Under the pieces are notes generated by a model. It made no database searches, had not been told where the DNA came from, and saw only the letters and a program-made list of their open reading frames with translations. Both the position numbers and the translations under genes were made by a program. A stretch of 64,000 nucleotides of DNA from Aquimarina sp. TRL1 (GTDB lineage: Bacteria > Bacteroidota > Bacteroidia > Flavobacteriales > Flavobacteriaceae): positions 1,354,501 through 1,418,500 of the forward strand of contig NZ_CP053590.1 of assembly GCF_013365535.1 (NCBI RefSeq), written 5' to 3'. This document shows positions 1 to 9,672 of this stretch, piece by piece; within the stretch, counting starts at the first letter, position 1; the number at the start of each line of letters is the position of its first letter.

Positions 1-132
1 AACCACAATCTCGAGCATATGATGTTGTTGATATAAAATTGAATGTCATACATCTAATAATTAATCATTTTCAAACTCTAATTTATATCTTTCAAGATAT
101 TCGTTAATTTTTTAGTAATAAAACCTAATCCA

Positions 133-2046
133 ATGGAGTTTAATGATAATTTAAAAATAAAATCCTTCGCCGATTATAAAGAAGCATATCGCGAGAGCGT
201 AGAGCAACCGGAAAAATTCTGGGAATCGGTTGCTGACACATTTTATTGGCAAAAAAAATGGGACAAAACACTCGAGTGGGATTTTACATCTCCAGAAGTG
301 AAGTGGTTCCAGGGAGGTCAGTTAAATATCACTGAAAATTGCTTAGATCGCCATCTAGAAACTATTGGAAATAAGACTGCTATCATCTGGGAACCCAATG
401 ATCCTGATGAAGAGTCCAGACATATAACCTACAGACAGCTTTATGTAAAAGTCTGTCACTTTGCTAATGTGCTAAAAAATAATGGAATCAAAAAAGGAGA
501 CAGAGTCTGTCTATACATGCCTATGATTCCTGAACTTGCTATCGCGATGCTTGCTTGTGCGAGAATTGGAGCAGTTCATTCTATTGTATTTGCTGGGTTT
601 TCCAGTGCCGCAATTGCCAGCCGAATCAATGATTCTCAATGCAAGATGTTAATTACTGCTAATGAGGTATATCGCGGGTCAAAACGTGTAAATCTAAAAG
701 GAATGTGTGATGAAGCATTAAAGGACACCCCTTCCATAGAAACCGTTATTGTATACAGAAGAACTGTAGAACCTACTCCTATGACTCCTGGTCGAGACAA
801 GTTCTGGTTTGATGAACTTCAAAGAGCAGAAACTACTTGTGAAGCAGAAGTTATGGATGCAGAAGACATGTTATTTATCTTATATACTTCTGGTTCTACC
901 GGAAAGCCTAAAGGTATGGTACACACGATTGGAGGGTATATGGTTGGTACCACCTTTACATTCCAGAATGTATTCCAAATGGAAGAAAACGATGTATATT
1001 GGTGTACTGCCGATATTGGCTGGATTACCGGTCATAGCTACATTATCTATGGTCCACTGGCTTCAGGGGTTACAACTGTAATGTTTGAAGGTGTTCCGAG
1101 TTATCCGGATTATGGAAGGTTCTGGGAAATCTGTGATAAATTAGATGTCACTCATTTTTATACTGCACCTACTGCTATCAGAGCGCTGGCTAAACAACCT
1201 CTTGAATTGGTCAATAAACACAACCTTTCTTCCCTTAAAGTACTAGGGTCCGTAGGGGAACCTATCAACGAAGAAGCCTGGCACTGGTACAATGACAATA
1301 TCGGAAAAACAAAATGTCCTATTGTTGATACCTGGTGGCAAACGGAAACCGGAGGAATCATGATTTCTCCAATGGCCGGAATAACACCAACCAGACCTAC
1401 TTTTGCGACATTACCCTTACCTGGTGTACAACCTGCATTAATCGATGAGCAAGGGAACGAAATTGCTTTTAACTCAAAACAAGCAGAAGGTCGTTTATCA
1501 ATCAAGTTTCCATGGCCATCTATGGCACGTACCATTTATGGAAATCACCAACGTTATAAAGAAGTGTACTTTTCGACTTTTGAAAACAAATATTTTACAG
1601 GTGACGGAGCCTATAGAGATGCCTCCGGAAATTATAGAATTACTGGTAGAGTAGATGATATTGTAATTGTTTCAGGGCATAATCTTGGTACAGCACCTAT
1701 CGAAAACGCAATTAATGAACATGAAAGTGTTGTAGAAAGTGCCGTAGTAGGATTCCCTCACGATATAAAAGGAAATGCATTGTATACATATGTTACGCTA
1801 TACAATGACATACAACCTAGCGATGCACTAATTGCAGAAATTAGAAATACGGTGTCCAATACTATCGGACCTATTGCTAAACCAGATAAGATACAATTTG
1901 TCAATGGACTCCCTAAAACGAGAAGTGGAAAAATAATGAGACGTATTTTGAGAAAAATTGCCTCTCATGACACCTCTAATTTAGGAGATACCTCGACACT
2001 TTTAAATCCTGATGTGGTACAAGAGATTATGGAAAATGCACTGTAG
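133..2046 (+). CDS. acs: Acetyl-CoA synthetase (acetate--CoA ligase)
   Basis: Activates acetate to acetyl-CoA through an acetyl-adenylate in the cytoplasm. The 637-residue protein has the usual length for the family. An N-terminal ACS domain is followed by the adenylation core motif YTSGSTGKPKG, the TGD motif and GRVDDIVIVSGHNLGT near the C-terminal hinge. PKTRSGKIMRR contains the catalytic lysine (about K600), the residue that is reversibly acetylated in well-studied homologues. The ATG follows an A-rich stretch without a Shine-Dalgarno sequence, as is normal here. It appears to be a single-gene unit, with an unrelated secreted protease gene next. The family call is secure; a propionate preference cannot be excluded from sequence alone. 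Confidence 0.95.
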   Translation: MEFNDNLKIKSFADYKEAYRESVEQPEKFWESVADTFYWQKKWDKTLEWDFTSPEVKWFQGGQLNITENCLDRHLETIGNKTAIIWEPNDPDEESRHITYRQLYVKVCHFANVLKNNGIKKGDRVCLYMPMIPELAIAMLACARIGAVHSIVFAGFSSAAIASRINDSQCKMLITANEVYRGSKRVNLKGMCDEALKDTPSIETVIVYRRTVEPTPMTPGRDKFWFDELQRAETTCEAEVMDAEDMLFILYTSGSTGKPKGMVHTIGGYMVGTTFTFQNVFQMEENDVYWCTADIGWITGHSYIIYGPLASGVTTVMFEGVPSYPDYGRFWEICDKLDVTHFYTAPTAIRALAKQPLELVNKHNLSSLKVLGSVGEPINEEAWHWYNDNIGKTKCPIVDTWWQTETGGIMISPMAGITPTRPTFATLPLPGVQPALIDEQGNEIAFNSKQAEGRLSIKFPWPSMARTIYGNHQRYKEVYFSTFENKYFTGDGAYRDASGNYRITGRVDDIVIVSGHNLGTAPIENAINEHESVVESAVVGFPHDIKGNALYTYVTLYNDIQPSDALIAEIRNTVSNTIGPIAKPDKIQFVNGLPKTRSGKIMRRILRKIASHDTSNLGDTSTLLNPDVVQEIMENAL

Positions 2047-2137
2047 TATCACAGTAACTCTCTTATTGTTTTTATATAGCTCAGAACAATAAATAACATA
2101 GTTTGTGGTTTAAAAAAATGAACTAAAACACAAACTC

Positions 2138-3169
2138 ATGAAATTTAAACAGTCATTGCTACTGCTAGGAACCGCCCTAGCAGTAGTGGCTTGTTCTGAA
2201 GATGAACAAAGCCAAACACCACAGCTAATCGATTCCGAAACTGCTGCCACAGACCTTACCGAAAAAGCGTATTTCAGCCAAAACGGAATGGTAAACGAAG
2301 GGTACTACGAAGGGATGAAAGTTGCTTATGAAACTATTAACGGAGATCACATTTTTGAAGGAGATATCATCCTTAGTGAAAAGGATATCTACAAAAATGA
2401 TACGCATTATGTAATCGAACAAGGAGCGCCTGTTCCTCTAACAAAAAGCGTAGGAAGAACTTCTGGAAGATGGCCAAATAATACCGTTTATTACACCGTT
2501 CAAAGCAGCCTTCCTAATCAAAGTAGAGTTACTGATGCAATTAATCATTGGGAAACAAGAACAAATCTAAAGTTCGTAAAAAGAACAAATCAACCTAACT
2601 ATATCTATTTTAGATCTGGAAATGGGTGTTCTTCTAGCGTGGGAATGGTAGGAGGAAGACAAAACATCAACTTATCTACCAGATGTAGTACAGGAAATAC
2701 CATTCACGAAATTGGACATGCCATAGGGTTATGGCACGAGCAAAGCAGAACTGATAGGGATCGTTTTCTAACAATCAATTTTAATAACATCGAGTCAGGA
2801 AAACAGCACAACTTCCAAACATATGCAGAAAGAGGAAGAGATGGTGATGAATACACGACTTCTCTAGATTTTGGTTCTATTATGATGTACGGTCCTACAG
2901 CCTTTTCTAAAAATGGGCAACCTACTATTGTCAAAAAAGATGGAGGTAGTTACCGCGCTCAACGAAATGCTTTGTCTGCTGATGATCTAAAAGGAATCAA
3001 TAAAATGTATCCCGGTGATGGCGGAGGAGGTCCTGTATATGTAAACGGTCAGTATTATACCGTACATGGATTACGAGTATATCGATACAATGACAAATGG
3101 TATTACTACAGCTCCAGAAATGGATGGAGACAAGTTGTTTATGTCAATGGAGCCTGGAGATATGCATAA
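2138..3169 (+). CDS. Astacin-like (M12A) zinc metalloprotease lipoprotein
   Basis: Predicted cell-surface or periplasmic endopeptidase. The N-terminus is a lipoprotein signal ending in VVAC. A propeptide-like stretch precedes the catalytic domain, which contains HEIGHAIGLWHEQSR (zinc ligands H190, H194, H200; catalytic E191) followed by RTDRD, the astacin signature. The Met-turn is SIMMYG. After a Gly-rich linker (about residue 297) there is a short Tyr/Trp/Val-rich tail with repeated YVNG motifs, perhaps a surface- or glycan-binding module. A hairpin terminator follows. The protease family is clear; the substrate is not. Confidence 0.92.
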   Translation: MKFKQSLLLLGTALAVVACSEDEQSQTPQLIDSETAATDLTEKAYFSQNGMVNEGYYEGMKVAYETINGDHIFEGDIILSEKDIYKNDTHYVIEQGAPVPLTKSVGRTSGRWPNNTVYYTVQSSLPNQSRVTDAINHWETRTNLKFVKRTNQPNYIYFRSGNGCSSSVGMVGGRQNINLSTRCSTGNTIHEIGHAIGLWHEQSRTDRDRFLTINFNNIESGKQHNFQTYAERGRDGDEYTTSLDFGSIMMYGPTAFSKNGQPTIVKKDGGSYRAQRNALSADDLKGINKMYPGDGGGGPVYVNGQYYTVHGLRVYRYNDKWYYYSSRNGWRQVVYVNGAWRYA

Positions 3170-3201
3170 AAATGTAATCTTTGATTCATAAGTAACCGCA
3201 C

Positions 3202-3239
3202 AAAAGAGGTCATCGTTATTGGTGACCTTTTATTTTTTG
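3202..3239 (+). terminator. Intrinsic terminator after the astacin gene
   Basis: The stem AGGTCA/TGACCT (3207-3212 with 3223-3228) has a 10-nt loop and is followed by a T-rich run. The T-run also holds the TTTG that could act as the -33 element for the next gene. Confidence 0.7.
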
Positions 3240-3264
3240 AAACAAGAGAAATAGTTTACTTTTG
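3236..3264 (+). promoter_or_regulatory. Bacteroidota-type promoter for the 3284 lipoprotein gene
   Basis: TTTG at 3236-3239 and TACTTTTG (matches TAnnTTTG) at 3257-3264 are separated by 17 nt. The ATG lies 19 nt downstream, giving a short leader. Confidence 0.65.
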
Positions 3265-3283
3265 AACAATAATTCAATTCTTT

Positions 3284-3838
3284 ATGATTAGATCGTTCTC
3301 CACAATATTTATCATCAGTATACTATGCTTTATAGGTTGCAAACAAGAACAAAGTAACACTGGTATAGAAACTGAAGAAACTATCGTGCTTGATAGTCTG
3401 GCAAAAGAGAAAAACAAGATTAAGATTCTTAAGCTTTCTCCACAGGCAGAAAAAGATCTGGAAAGCTATAAAGATTTTGACAACTTAAGAAAGCTGATCC
3501 GTTCCCTGAACAATTCAAATGCTTATTACACTAAAAAGTATGCAGATAGTATTGATTTATTAATTGATACATTTAACGAAAACCTGACAAAAGAATTAAA
3601 AGTTAATCCTATCTCTTCCCGGATGGTTGTTTTATCTACTGAGTCCGGTCTTTTAAATGAGCTTAAAAACCGCAAAAAACCTGTTCCTGAAAAACTTTTG
3701 GAAGCCAAAAAAAAACTGGTGATTGCCTATAATAGTCTGGTCATTCAGCTGAACGAATTATCACTTGCTATTCCCGACAATATAGAAAAAGAACTTCTAA
3801 GGGATTCCAAAGATATCCGGGAGTCCGATATAGAATAA
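3284..3838 (+). CDS. Hypothetical lipoprotein, 184 aa
   Basis: A lipoprotein signal ends at FIGC (Cys at about residue 19), followed by a charged, mostly helical region rich in Lys, Glu, Leu and Ser. No catalytic motif is visible. It has its own promoter and sits between the astacin gene and a two-component pair. I do not recognise the family. Expected location is the periplasmic face of a membrane. Confidence 0.75.
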   Translation: MIRSFSTIFIISILCFIGCKQEQSNTGIETEETIVLDSLAKEKNKIKILKLSPQAEKDLESYKDFDNLRKLIRSLNNSNAYYTKKYADSIDLLIDTFNENLTKELKVNPISSRMVVLSTESGLLNELKNRKKPVPEKLLEAKKKLVIAYNSLVIQLNELSLAIPDNIEKELLRDSKDIRESDIE

Positions 3839-4022
3839 TTACTATTTAAAATATTATAAGTTCTTTCTTGTTAATCAACAGAGAAGTATGAGCGCTGTAA
3901 AGCTCATATTTCTTGCTTATGCATATACTTTAACATTAATACAACTGTTTTTCTTTCCATACCATCGTACAACTTACTAATATTGCGTACGATTTAATCG
4001 TGTTTATTCCGAACCCTGCCCC

Positions 4023-4748
4023 ATGAAAAACACCAAAATACTCCTTGTAGAAGATGAATTTCCTGTTGCTTTGGACATCAAACTTCGTCTTCAAAAGTTA
4101 GGATACGAGATTACTGATATCTGTGACAATTATACTGATACCATAGAAAGTATTACTGAGAACAGTCCAGATATCATTATCATGGACATTAATATTAGTG
4201 GAGATAAGAACGGTATACAAACAGCTGAAGCTATTTATCAGAAGAATAAAACCCCCATTATATTTCTTACAGCAAACGGAGATGAACGCACATTTAAAGA
4301 AGCGTTGGAAACCAACCCCTTTGGTTTTTTACTAAAACCATTCAAAATTCAGGAATTATCTTATGCCATTCAGATTGCTGTACAAAAACAACAAGAACAA
4401 AACGCAGCCATCAATACACCTATAAAACAAAAGCAAACAAATACCTTATTCATAAAAGATAGATCAAAATTAGTCCGTGTTTCAATTCATGAGATTTTAT
4501 GGATAGAAGCAATGGATAACTATACACGTATTGTCACACAAGACAAAAAAGTAATGGTAAATATGTTTCTGAAAGAGTTCTATGAAAAAATCCCAAAAGA
4601 CAAATTCCTGAGAATTCATCGGTCTTATATTATCGCTTTATCTAAAATTGACGCTATTGAAAATAGATTTGTAATCATAGGCAATGAACAAATTCCCTTT
4701 AGCAAAGCATACAGAAAAGAATTATTTAACGCCCTGGATATACTATAG
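4023..4748 (+). CDS. LytTR-family response regulator
   Basis: An N-terminal receiver domain (about residues 4-120) has the acidic pocket E10/D11, phospho-acceptor D55 in IIIMDINIS and the conserved Lys in LLKPF. A C-terminal LytTR DNA-binding domain (about 145-240) contains FIKDRSKLVRV and LRIHRSYII, typical of the fold. Five nucleotides separate it from the following histidine kinase gene, which is presumably its partner in the same operon. LytTR proteins usually bind direct repeats upstream of a few targets; none could be assigned here. Confidence 0.92.
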   Translation: MKNTKILLVEDEFPVALDIKLRLQKLGYEITDICDNYTDTIESITENSPDIIIMDINISGDKNGIQTAEAIYQKNKTPIIFLTANGDERTFKEALETNPFGFLLKPFKIQELSYAIQIAVQKQQEQNAAINTPIKQKQTNTLFIKDRSKLVRVSIHEILWIEAMDNYTRIVTQDKKVMVNMFLKEFYEKIPKDKFLRIHRSYIIALSKIDAIENRFVIIGNEQIPFSKAYRKELFNALDIL

Positions 4749-4753
4749 TTCAT

Positions 4754-6685
4754 ATGAAATTATCTCTTTTCATTTGCTTATTCCTTTTCTTTTTCATTCC
4801 CTTGACTAGTATCAGTCAAGCAGATAGCCTGGAATTACAATTACCAAAAGCTTCTCAAGCAGAAAAAATAGGGCTGTATAAAAAACTGACGATAAAATAC
4901 AGTGAGATCAAACTGGAAAAGGCTTTTGACTATGCCCGCCAGGGGCTGGCGCTGGTCAACGACTCTATTTCTAAGGATGCTGGCTTCTTTTATTTATTAT
5001 TAGGAAAGATTGCTAACGAACAAGGAAATCCTCAACAAGCTTTACGCTATTACAATAAGACATTGGAAGTTGCTCAAGCGTTAAATTATGAACTTGGTAT
5101 TGCCAAAAGTTTTCAAAATATAGGGGTCACTCATATTCGAATGGGGCATTATGAAAAAGCATTAAAACACTACTTAGATGCTCTAAATATCTACCAGAAA
5201 CACAATAAAAATGAACTTGTAATAGGAATCTTAAACAATCTGGGAACCTTACACTCTTGTCACCTAAAAAACAATCAAAAAGCAAAAACATATTTTGAGC
5301 AAGCATTAGATCTGACAAAAAACAACGACGATCACAATTTTAAATCCTACATCCTGACTAATATCGGAGAAATGTATCTAAGGCAAGAAGCTTATGAAAA
5401 AGCGACTGCTTCCTTTTCTGAAGCACTCTCACTTGCTAAAAAAGAAAACAATATTCAGGTAATTGTAAATATTTTAAAAAATCTATCTGCAATCCACCTT
5501 GCTAAAGAAGAATACCCCCCAGCCTTACAATATGCACAAGAATCATTAGAAATTAGAGAAAAAGCCGGGTTCTCATTAAAAATAGCATTAGAATACCTGC
5601 ATCATGGAAACATTTATGAAAAACTGGGAAACAATACAACTGCATTGCATTACTACCTAAAAGCACAGGAAACAGCATTAAAAATTCACTCTACCCCTCA
5701 ATTAGTCAAAACATATGAAGCACTTCATCGCTTCTTTAAAAAAACAAAGCAGTTCGAAAAAGGATATTATTACTTATGCCTTTATACCCGTTATAAAGAC
5801 TCCTTATTCACTACCGAAAAATCAAAGCAACTCCAGCAGATTCAAACCAAATTTGATGTCGAAAACAAACAAAAAGAAGTACAACTGTTAACCAACTCAT
5901 TACAGATAAAAGAACTTCAGAACCAACAGCAACAAACCGCTGTAACAACCCTTATCATAGGTCTCCTGGCATCTGTATTTATTTTGTCAACTGCTATATT
6001 TGCTTATATTCATAAAAGAAAGATAAGCAAGGCATTAGAAGAGAAGAACAAAAAAATAGCTACCACATTACAAGAGCGGGAAATCTTATTAAAAGAAGTG
6101 CATCACAGAGTCAAAAACAATCTGCAGATTGTAGCTAGTTTAATAAATCTACAACATGAGTTTGGTAACAAAACACCTCCTCAGGAGGTCCTACAAAAAG
6201 TGCAGGATAAGATTGAAGCCATGGTTATCATACATGAAAACTTGTATAAAAAAGGAGACCTTTCTTCTATTTCGTTTAAAACTTATATAGAGCGATTATC
6301 CTCTTATTTTAAAACAAGTTATGCCCTATCTGAGCAAGGTATTAGTATCACCACCGATGTGGTCGACACTCCTATAAATATAGATACGCTGGTACCTTGC
6401 GGATTAATCCTAAATGAAATTATCTCTAACAGTATCAAACATGCATTTCCTCCTACTCATAATGGAGCTATTATGATTAAGGCTTCACTATCGGATCAGG
6501 GGTGTACCTTAGCAATAAAAGATAATGGTATAGGATTTCCTAAAGATTTTGATCCAACAAAGCATAAAGACTCATTAGGAATGCAGCTTATCAAAGGACT
6601 GAGCAAACAAATAAAAGGAACGCTGAGTATAACATCTGATAAGGGGACCACATACACCCTTTCTTTTCCTCTTAGTTTAGAATAA
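4754..6685 (+). CDS. TPR-containing sensor histidine kinase (HisKA_2 type)
   Basis: Membrane sensor kinase. A signal peptide (about 1-20) leads into a periplasmic domain of tetratricopeptide repeats (about 40-350) and a short coiled coil. One transmembrane helix (about 396-419) follows. The cytoplasmic part has the HisKA_2 motif EVHHRVKNNLQ, with phospho-acceptor His at about 451, and a HATPase domain with LNEIISNSIKHAF and DNGIGFP. This architecture is common in Bacteroidota and normally pairs with LytTR regulators, which fits the upstream gene. The signal sensed is unknown. Confidence 0.92.
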   Translation: MKLSLFICLFLFFFIPLTSISQADSLELQLPKASQAEKIGLYKKLTIKYSEIKLEKAFDYARQGLALVNDSISKDAGFFYLLLGKIANEQGNPQQALRYYNKTLEVAQALNYELGIAKSFQNIGVTHIRMGHYEKALKHYLDALNIYQKHNKNELVIGILNNLGTLHSCHLKNNQKAKTYFEQALDLTKNNDDHNFKSYILTNIGEMYLRQEAYEKATASFSEALSLAKKENNIQVIVNILKNLSAIHLAKEEYPPALQYAQESLEIREKAGFSLKIALEYLHHGNIYEKLGNNTTALHYYLKAQETALKIHSTPQLVKTYEALHRFFKKTKQFEKGYYYLCLYTRYKDSLFTTEKSKQLQQIQTKFDVENKQKEVQLLTNSLQIKELQNQQQQTAVTTLIIGLLASVFILSTAIFAYIHKRKISKALEEKNKKIATTLQEREILLKEVHHRVKNNLQIVASLINLQHEFGNKTPPQEVLQKVQDKIEAMVIIHENLYKKGDLSSISFKTYIERLSSYFKTSYALSEQGISITTDVVDTPINIDTLVPCGLILNEIISNSIKHAFPPTHNGAIMIKASLSDQGCTLAIKDNGIGFPKDFDPTKHKDSLGMQLIKGLSKQIKGTLSITSDKGTTYTLSFPLSLE

Positions 6686-6766
6686 CAATGACCCTTTTTT
6701 TTAAAACATTCACCCTTAAAATAAAACCACAGACCAAATTCAATTAGAGATCATGAGCATATTACC

Positions 6767-6774
6767 TAGGTTTG
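6767..6774 (+). promoter_or_regulatory. -7 promoter element upstream of the 6802 lipoprotein gene
   Basis: TAGGTTTG matches TAnnTTTG. Transcription would begin near 6781. A possible in-frame TTG codon at 6772 is therefore part of the promoter, and the ATG at 6802 is the likely start. Confidence 0.55.
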
Positions 6775-6801
6775 TATCTCGAAAACAAAAAAGATAATCA
6801 T

Positions 6802-7941
6802 ATGAGATTTTTTCAGAAATCAGCAACCTTGTTATGCTGTACTTTTATATCCTTATTAATTGGATGTGATTCCAATGACGATACTTCTTCTACAGACACA
6901 AATCTTTTAATAGAAGAGGCAATGCTCCATGACTTCCCTCTGAAAGAAACTTCATATTCCTCGATACAAATTACAGATCCTAAAATTGTAAACAATACAG
7001 AGATTGTTCCCGGTAAAATTGAAATTATCGTTTCAGAAACCGCTCCTTTGAGCTTAAGCTTAAAAACGGTCGGTTTTAATCAAGATAATTTCAGCATTAG
7101 TCCTTCTGTTGGAGATATCAGAGATTATAATAACAATGAGAAACACCGATATACGATAACCTCTTTGAAAGACCAACAAGCAGTACTTCATTACGATGTG
7201 TACGTCAAAAAAAATATTCCTGTAGAAACATTAAAAATAACCGACCTCGTTTTTGAAAAAAGCAAAAACCAACAATTCTCAAATGATATTAACATCGCCA
7301 AAAGAGTAGAAGACAATAGCGGAATTGACAAAATTTATGTTTTTGTCCCTGTAGGAACAGATTTCACCAGTCTCACTCCGACTATTAGCTACGATGCTTC
7401 AAAATTATTTTATTATCAGGATACTTCTCAGGCTCCCGGATCGACAGATCAAGAATATCCTGCCGAAGGAGTTGCTATTGATTTTAAATATCCTAAATCA
7501 TTTATTCTTGAAACAAGAAACAGTGATCATAGTGCATCCAAAACTACCGTTGTTATAGTGGATATAAAAAACCCGATAAAACTGGAATCCGAGACAATTA
7601 CTACTCCAGATGCAACTGCTGGGACTACAGAGAGTTTTACGGTTACTAAATGGATTAATCAAGGAAACCATGTCATCAGGTATACCAAAGCAAACACCTA
7701 CGAAAATCAAACCCCTGAGACTCCCACAAATGTTATTACGGTAAGAAGAACGCTTCCTAGTGGAGGATTGAGACCTGGAGAAAGTGCAGATGTATCAGTG
7801 AGAGTAAATAGCAGAAACTATCCCGCCGGGGATTACAGCACAACAGCTGTTATCTATCCCGGATTCGAATATCATGAAGAAATCGATGAATTACTGGAAC
7901 CTGCAAAACTCGCTGTCTCATCCAAAATAAAAACCCCTTAA
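6802..7941 (+). CDS. Surface lipoprotein with tandem beta-sandwich-like repeats, 379 aa
   Basis: The chosen ATG gives a clean lipoprotein signal ending in LLIGC; an upstream in-frame TTG lies inside the -7 promoter box. The mature part reads as two or three beta-rich repeats of about 90 residues, with phrases such as ITDPKIV and LKITDLVFEK resembling DUF5018-like Ig modules of Bacteroidota lipoproteins. That resemblance is from memory and uncertain. The last 110 residues contain SGGLRPGESADVSVRV, a beta-domain pattern. No enzyme motif is seen. A strong terminator follows, so the gene appears monocistronic. Function unknown. Confidence 0.7.
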   Translation: MRFFQKSATLLCCTFISLLIGCDSNDDTSSTDTNLLIEEAMLHDFPLKETSYSSIQITDPKIVNNTEIVPGKIEIIVSETAPLSLSLKTVGFNQDNFSISPSVGDIRDYNNNEKHRYTITSLKDQQAVLHYDVYVKKNIPVETLKITDLVFEKSKNQQFSNDINIAKRVEDNSGIDKIYVFVPVGTDFTSLTPTISYDASKLFYYQDTSQAPGSTDQEYPAEGVAIDFKYPKSFILETRNSDHSASKTTVVIVDIKNPIKLESETITTPDATAGTTESFTVTKWINQGNHVIRYTKANTYENQTPETPTNVITVRRTLPSGGLRPGESADVSVRVNSRNYPAGDYSTTAVIYPGFEYHEEIDELLEPAKLAVSSKIKTP

Positions 7942-8312
7942 ATCAATCCATAAAACGATTGCTAATTGACAATAAACTCCCTCGAAATATTCAAATATCA
8001 ATGATCGGGTACTCGATAAAGCCTTCCTTTTACATTGGAAGGTTTTGTTTTTTTCCTACAAAAAATAATCTTTTACTACTTAATTTATTTTTATTCTAAA
8101 AAACACTCTTATTCCCTTTATCTTTACTACTAAAATAAGGCTATCTCACTTATCTTATCTCCTTCCTTTTTTCTCAAAAACATCCCAATCAATACATTTA
8201 CAACATATTATGATTATGGTTTTTGTGTTTTTTTTAGTATCTTACAAGAAATCTATCACACACAATCATATTGGGGCTCTATATATTATATTAATTTTAT
8301 ACGCCCCCAATT
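7942..8312. other. Intergenic gap of about 370 nt
   Basis: It holds the terminator of the upstream lipoprotein gene in its first third. The rest is AT-rich with long T-runs. I find no credible small ORF or RNA gene in it; an overlapping reading frame starting at 8210 runs out of frame into the next gene and looks spurious. Confidence 0.6.
8018..8054 (+). terminator. Intrinsic terminator
   Basis: The stem AAAGCCTTCC (8018-8027) pairs with GGAAGGTTTT (8037-8046), including one G-T pair. The loop is 9 nt and a run of seven T follows. It ends the 6802 lipoprotein transcript. Confidence 0.85.
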
Positions 8313-8927
8313 ATGAAAAAACTGTTACCATTACTATTCCTTTCCCTATGTGTCAGCTGCGATATTCCTACAGACGGAATGTCCCAAAATGGTAGAAAAT
8401 CTGCTCCTACTAAAACAAAAATTGATTTTCAGGGAAACACTATTGTACTCCCCCAAGGATATTTACTCATATCCGCAGAAGAATTCGAAAATCGTATAGA
8501 GTCCATTGCAGATTCTTCTAAATTCAAAAAGATGGCGAAACAAGAATTAGAAAAAGTTAAGAACAGAAAAGTAGAATATCAATTATTTATAGATCCTAAT
8601 AATTCAAAAAACTTTGTTTTTGTATATACGAGAAACTATGTAGAATTTGATGAGTTTATCGCTCAAAAATACGTTTCAAATCTCAATAAAGAATTAAAGA
8701 GGGAATCAAATAAACAACGAATTAAATATAGAAGAATTCACGGGCGTTACTTTTTTACGAATACTTCTAAAATTGTAAAATTAAAATATATTAAAGCTGT
8801 AAAACAAGAGCAAAAATTCCAAACAGAATATTTAATCTCCTCTCAATCAGGAGGTATGGGGTTATTAGTCAGTAATACCCAGAATATTGATTTTGAAACT
8901 TCTGTAAAAGGGTTAGCAATGCGATAA
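8313..8927 (+). CDS. Hypothetical lipoprotein, 204 aa
   Basis: A lipoprotein signal ends at CVSC (about residue 16). The mature region is basic and moderately charged, with no recognised motif: KTKIDFQGNTIVLPQGY near the start, a helical middle and a beta-like C-terminus ending in SVKGLAMR. It lies alone between a terminator upstream and a strong terminator downstream. I do not recognise the family. Confidence 0.72.
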   Translation: MKKLLPLLFLSLCVSCDIPTDGMSQNGRKSAPTKTKIDFQGNTIVLPQGYLLISAEEFENRIESIADSSKFKKMAKQELEKVKNRKVEYQLFIDPNNSKNFVFVYTRNYVEFDEFIAQKYVSNLNKELKRESNKQRIKYRRIHGRYFFTNTSKIVKLKYIKAVKQEQKFQTEYLISSQSGGMGLLVSNTQNIDFETSVKGLAMR

Positions 8928-8957
8928 GATGGACACTAACTCAACTATAATTAGAAC

Positions 8958-8992
8958 ATCCTGTCCTCTTCAGAGGGCAGGATCTTTTTTTA
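8958..8992 (+). terminator. Strong intrinsic terminator
   Basis: A 12-bp stem (8958-8969 with 8972-8983, one G-T pair), a two-base apex and seven T. It separates the lipoprotein gene from the convergent ECF sigma gene. Confidence 0.9.
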
Positions 8993-9022
8993 GTATTCCT
9001 TATTTATTCATAAAAAACAGTT

Positions 9023-9583
9023 TCACAAAAAAAAGATAGAAACATTTGTTTTTATAAATCGAATAGCCTTTGTAATATGTACTTCGACTGTCTTAGTAGA
9101 AATCCCTAAAATTTCCGCAATCTCTTTATGTTTTTTTTGTTCAAAACGGCTTAATTTAAAAACTTCCTTACACTTTTTAGGGAGTTTTTCTATCACTTTT
9201 TCTAATTTAACCAAATCTTCCGATATGGTGTCCTGCGTTTCTTCTTCTGAAAAAACTTCAAACATTATTTCCCATTTTAATGCATCTAATGCATCTCCTT
9301 CTCGTTTTTGTTTCCGCAAATGCATTAAGAATTCATTATGGCAGGATCTGAAAAGATAACTTTTTAATGAAGAAGTAATATTCAATTCCTCTTTCTTCTC
9401 CCATATTCTGAGAAAGACATTTTGGATCAAATCTTCTGACAATATTGTGTCATTTGACAACTTAAACATATACCGATGTAATCCTATATAATAAGTGTCA
9501 AAGAGAATTTTATAGCTTTTTCTATCCCCTTTGACAATGCCTTTAATAAGGTCTTTTTCAGTATAGGTAATATTGTTTTTCAT
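9023..9583 (-). CDS. ECF RNA polymerase sigma-70 factor
   Basis: The 186-residue protein has a sigma-2 region (about 25-90, containing LSEDLIQNVFLRIWEK) and a sigma-4 helix-turn-helix (about 125-175, containing LPKKCKEVFKLSRFEQKKHKEIA). It is divergent from the FecR-type anti-sigma gene 89 nt away, followed by a TonB receptor. This is the classic Bacteroidota cell-surface signalling layout: a substrate-loaded receptor signals through FecR to release this sigma factor, which activates the receptor gene. The C-terminus ends in a short hydrophobic VSIFFL. Confidence 0.93.
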   Translation of the reverse strand: MKNNITYTEKDLIKGIVKGDRKSYKILFDTYYIGLHRYMFKLSNDTILSEDLIQNVFLRIWEKKEELNITSSLKSYLFRSCHNEFLMHLRKQKREGDALDALKWEIMFEVFSEEETQDTISEDLVKLEKVIEKLPKKCKEVFKLSRFEQKKHKEIAEILGISTKTVEVHITKAIRFIKTNVSIFFL

Positions 9584-9672
9584 GATGAGTACGCCCCGCT
9601 AAATTAAAAAAAATAAAATAAAAGTAAGGGAATGTTATCATTTCTGCATCTTATATACAGATACACCTAAGA

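Noticed and set aside
6772..6801. Upstream TTG start for the 6802 lipoprotein
   Set aside because: The codon lies inside the -7 promoter box and would place extra residues before the signal peptide.
8210..8395. 61-codon frame overlapping the start of the 8313 lipoprotein gene
   Set aside because: Out of frame with the real gene, hydrophobic translation of T-rich DNA, no motif.
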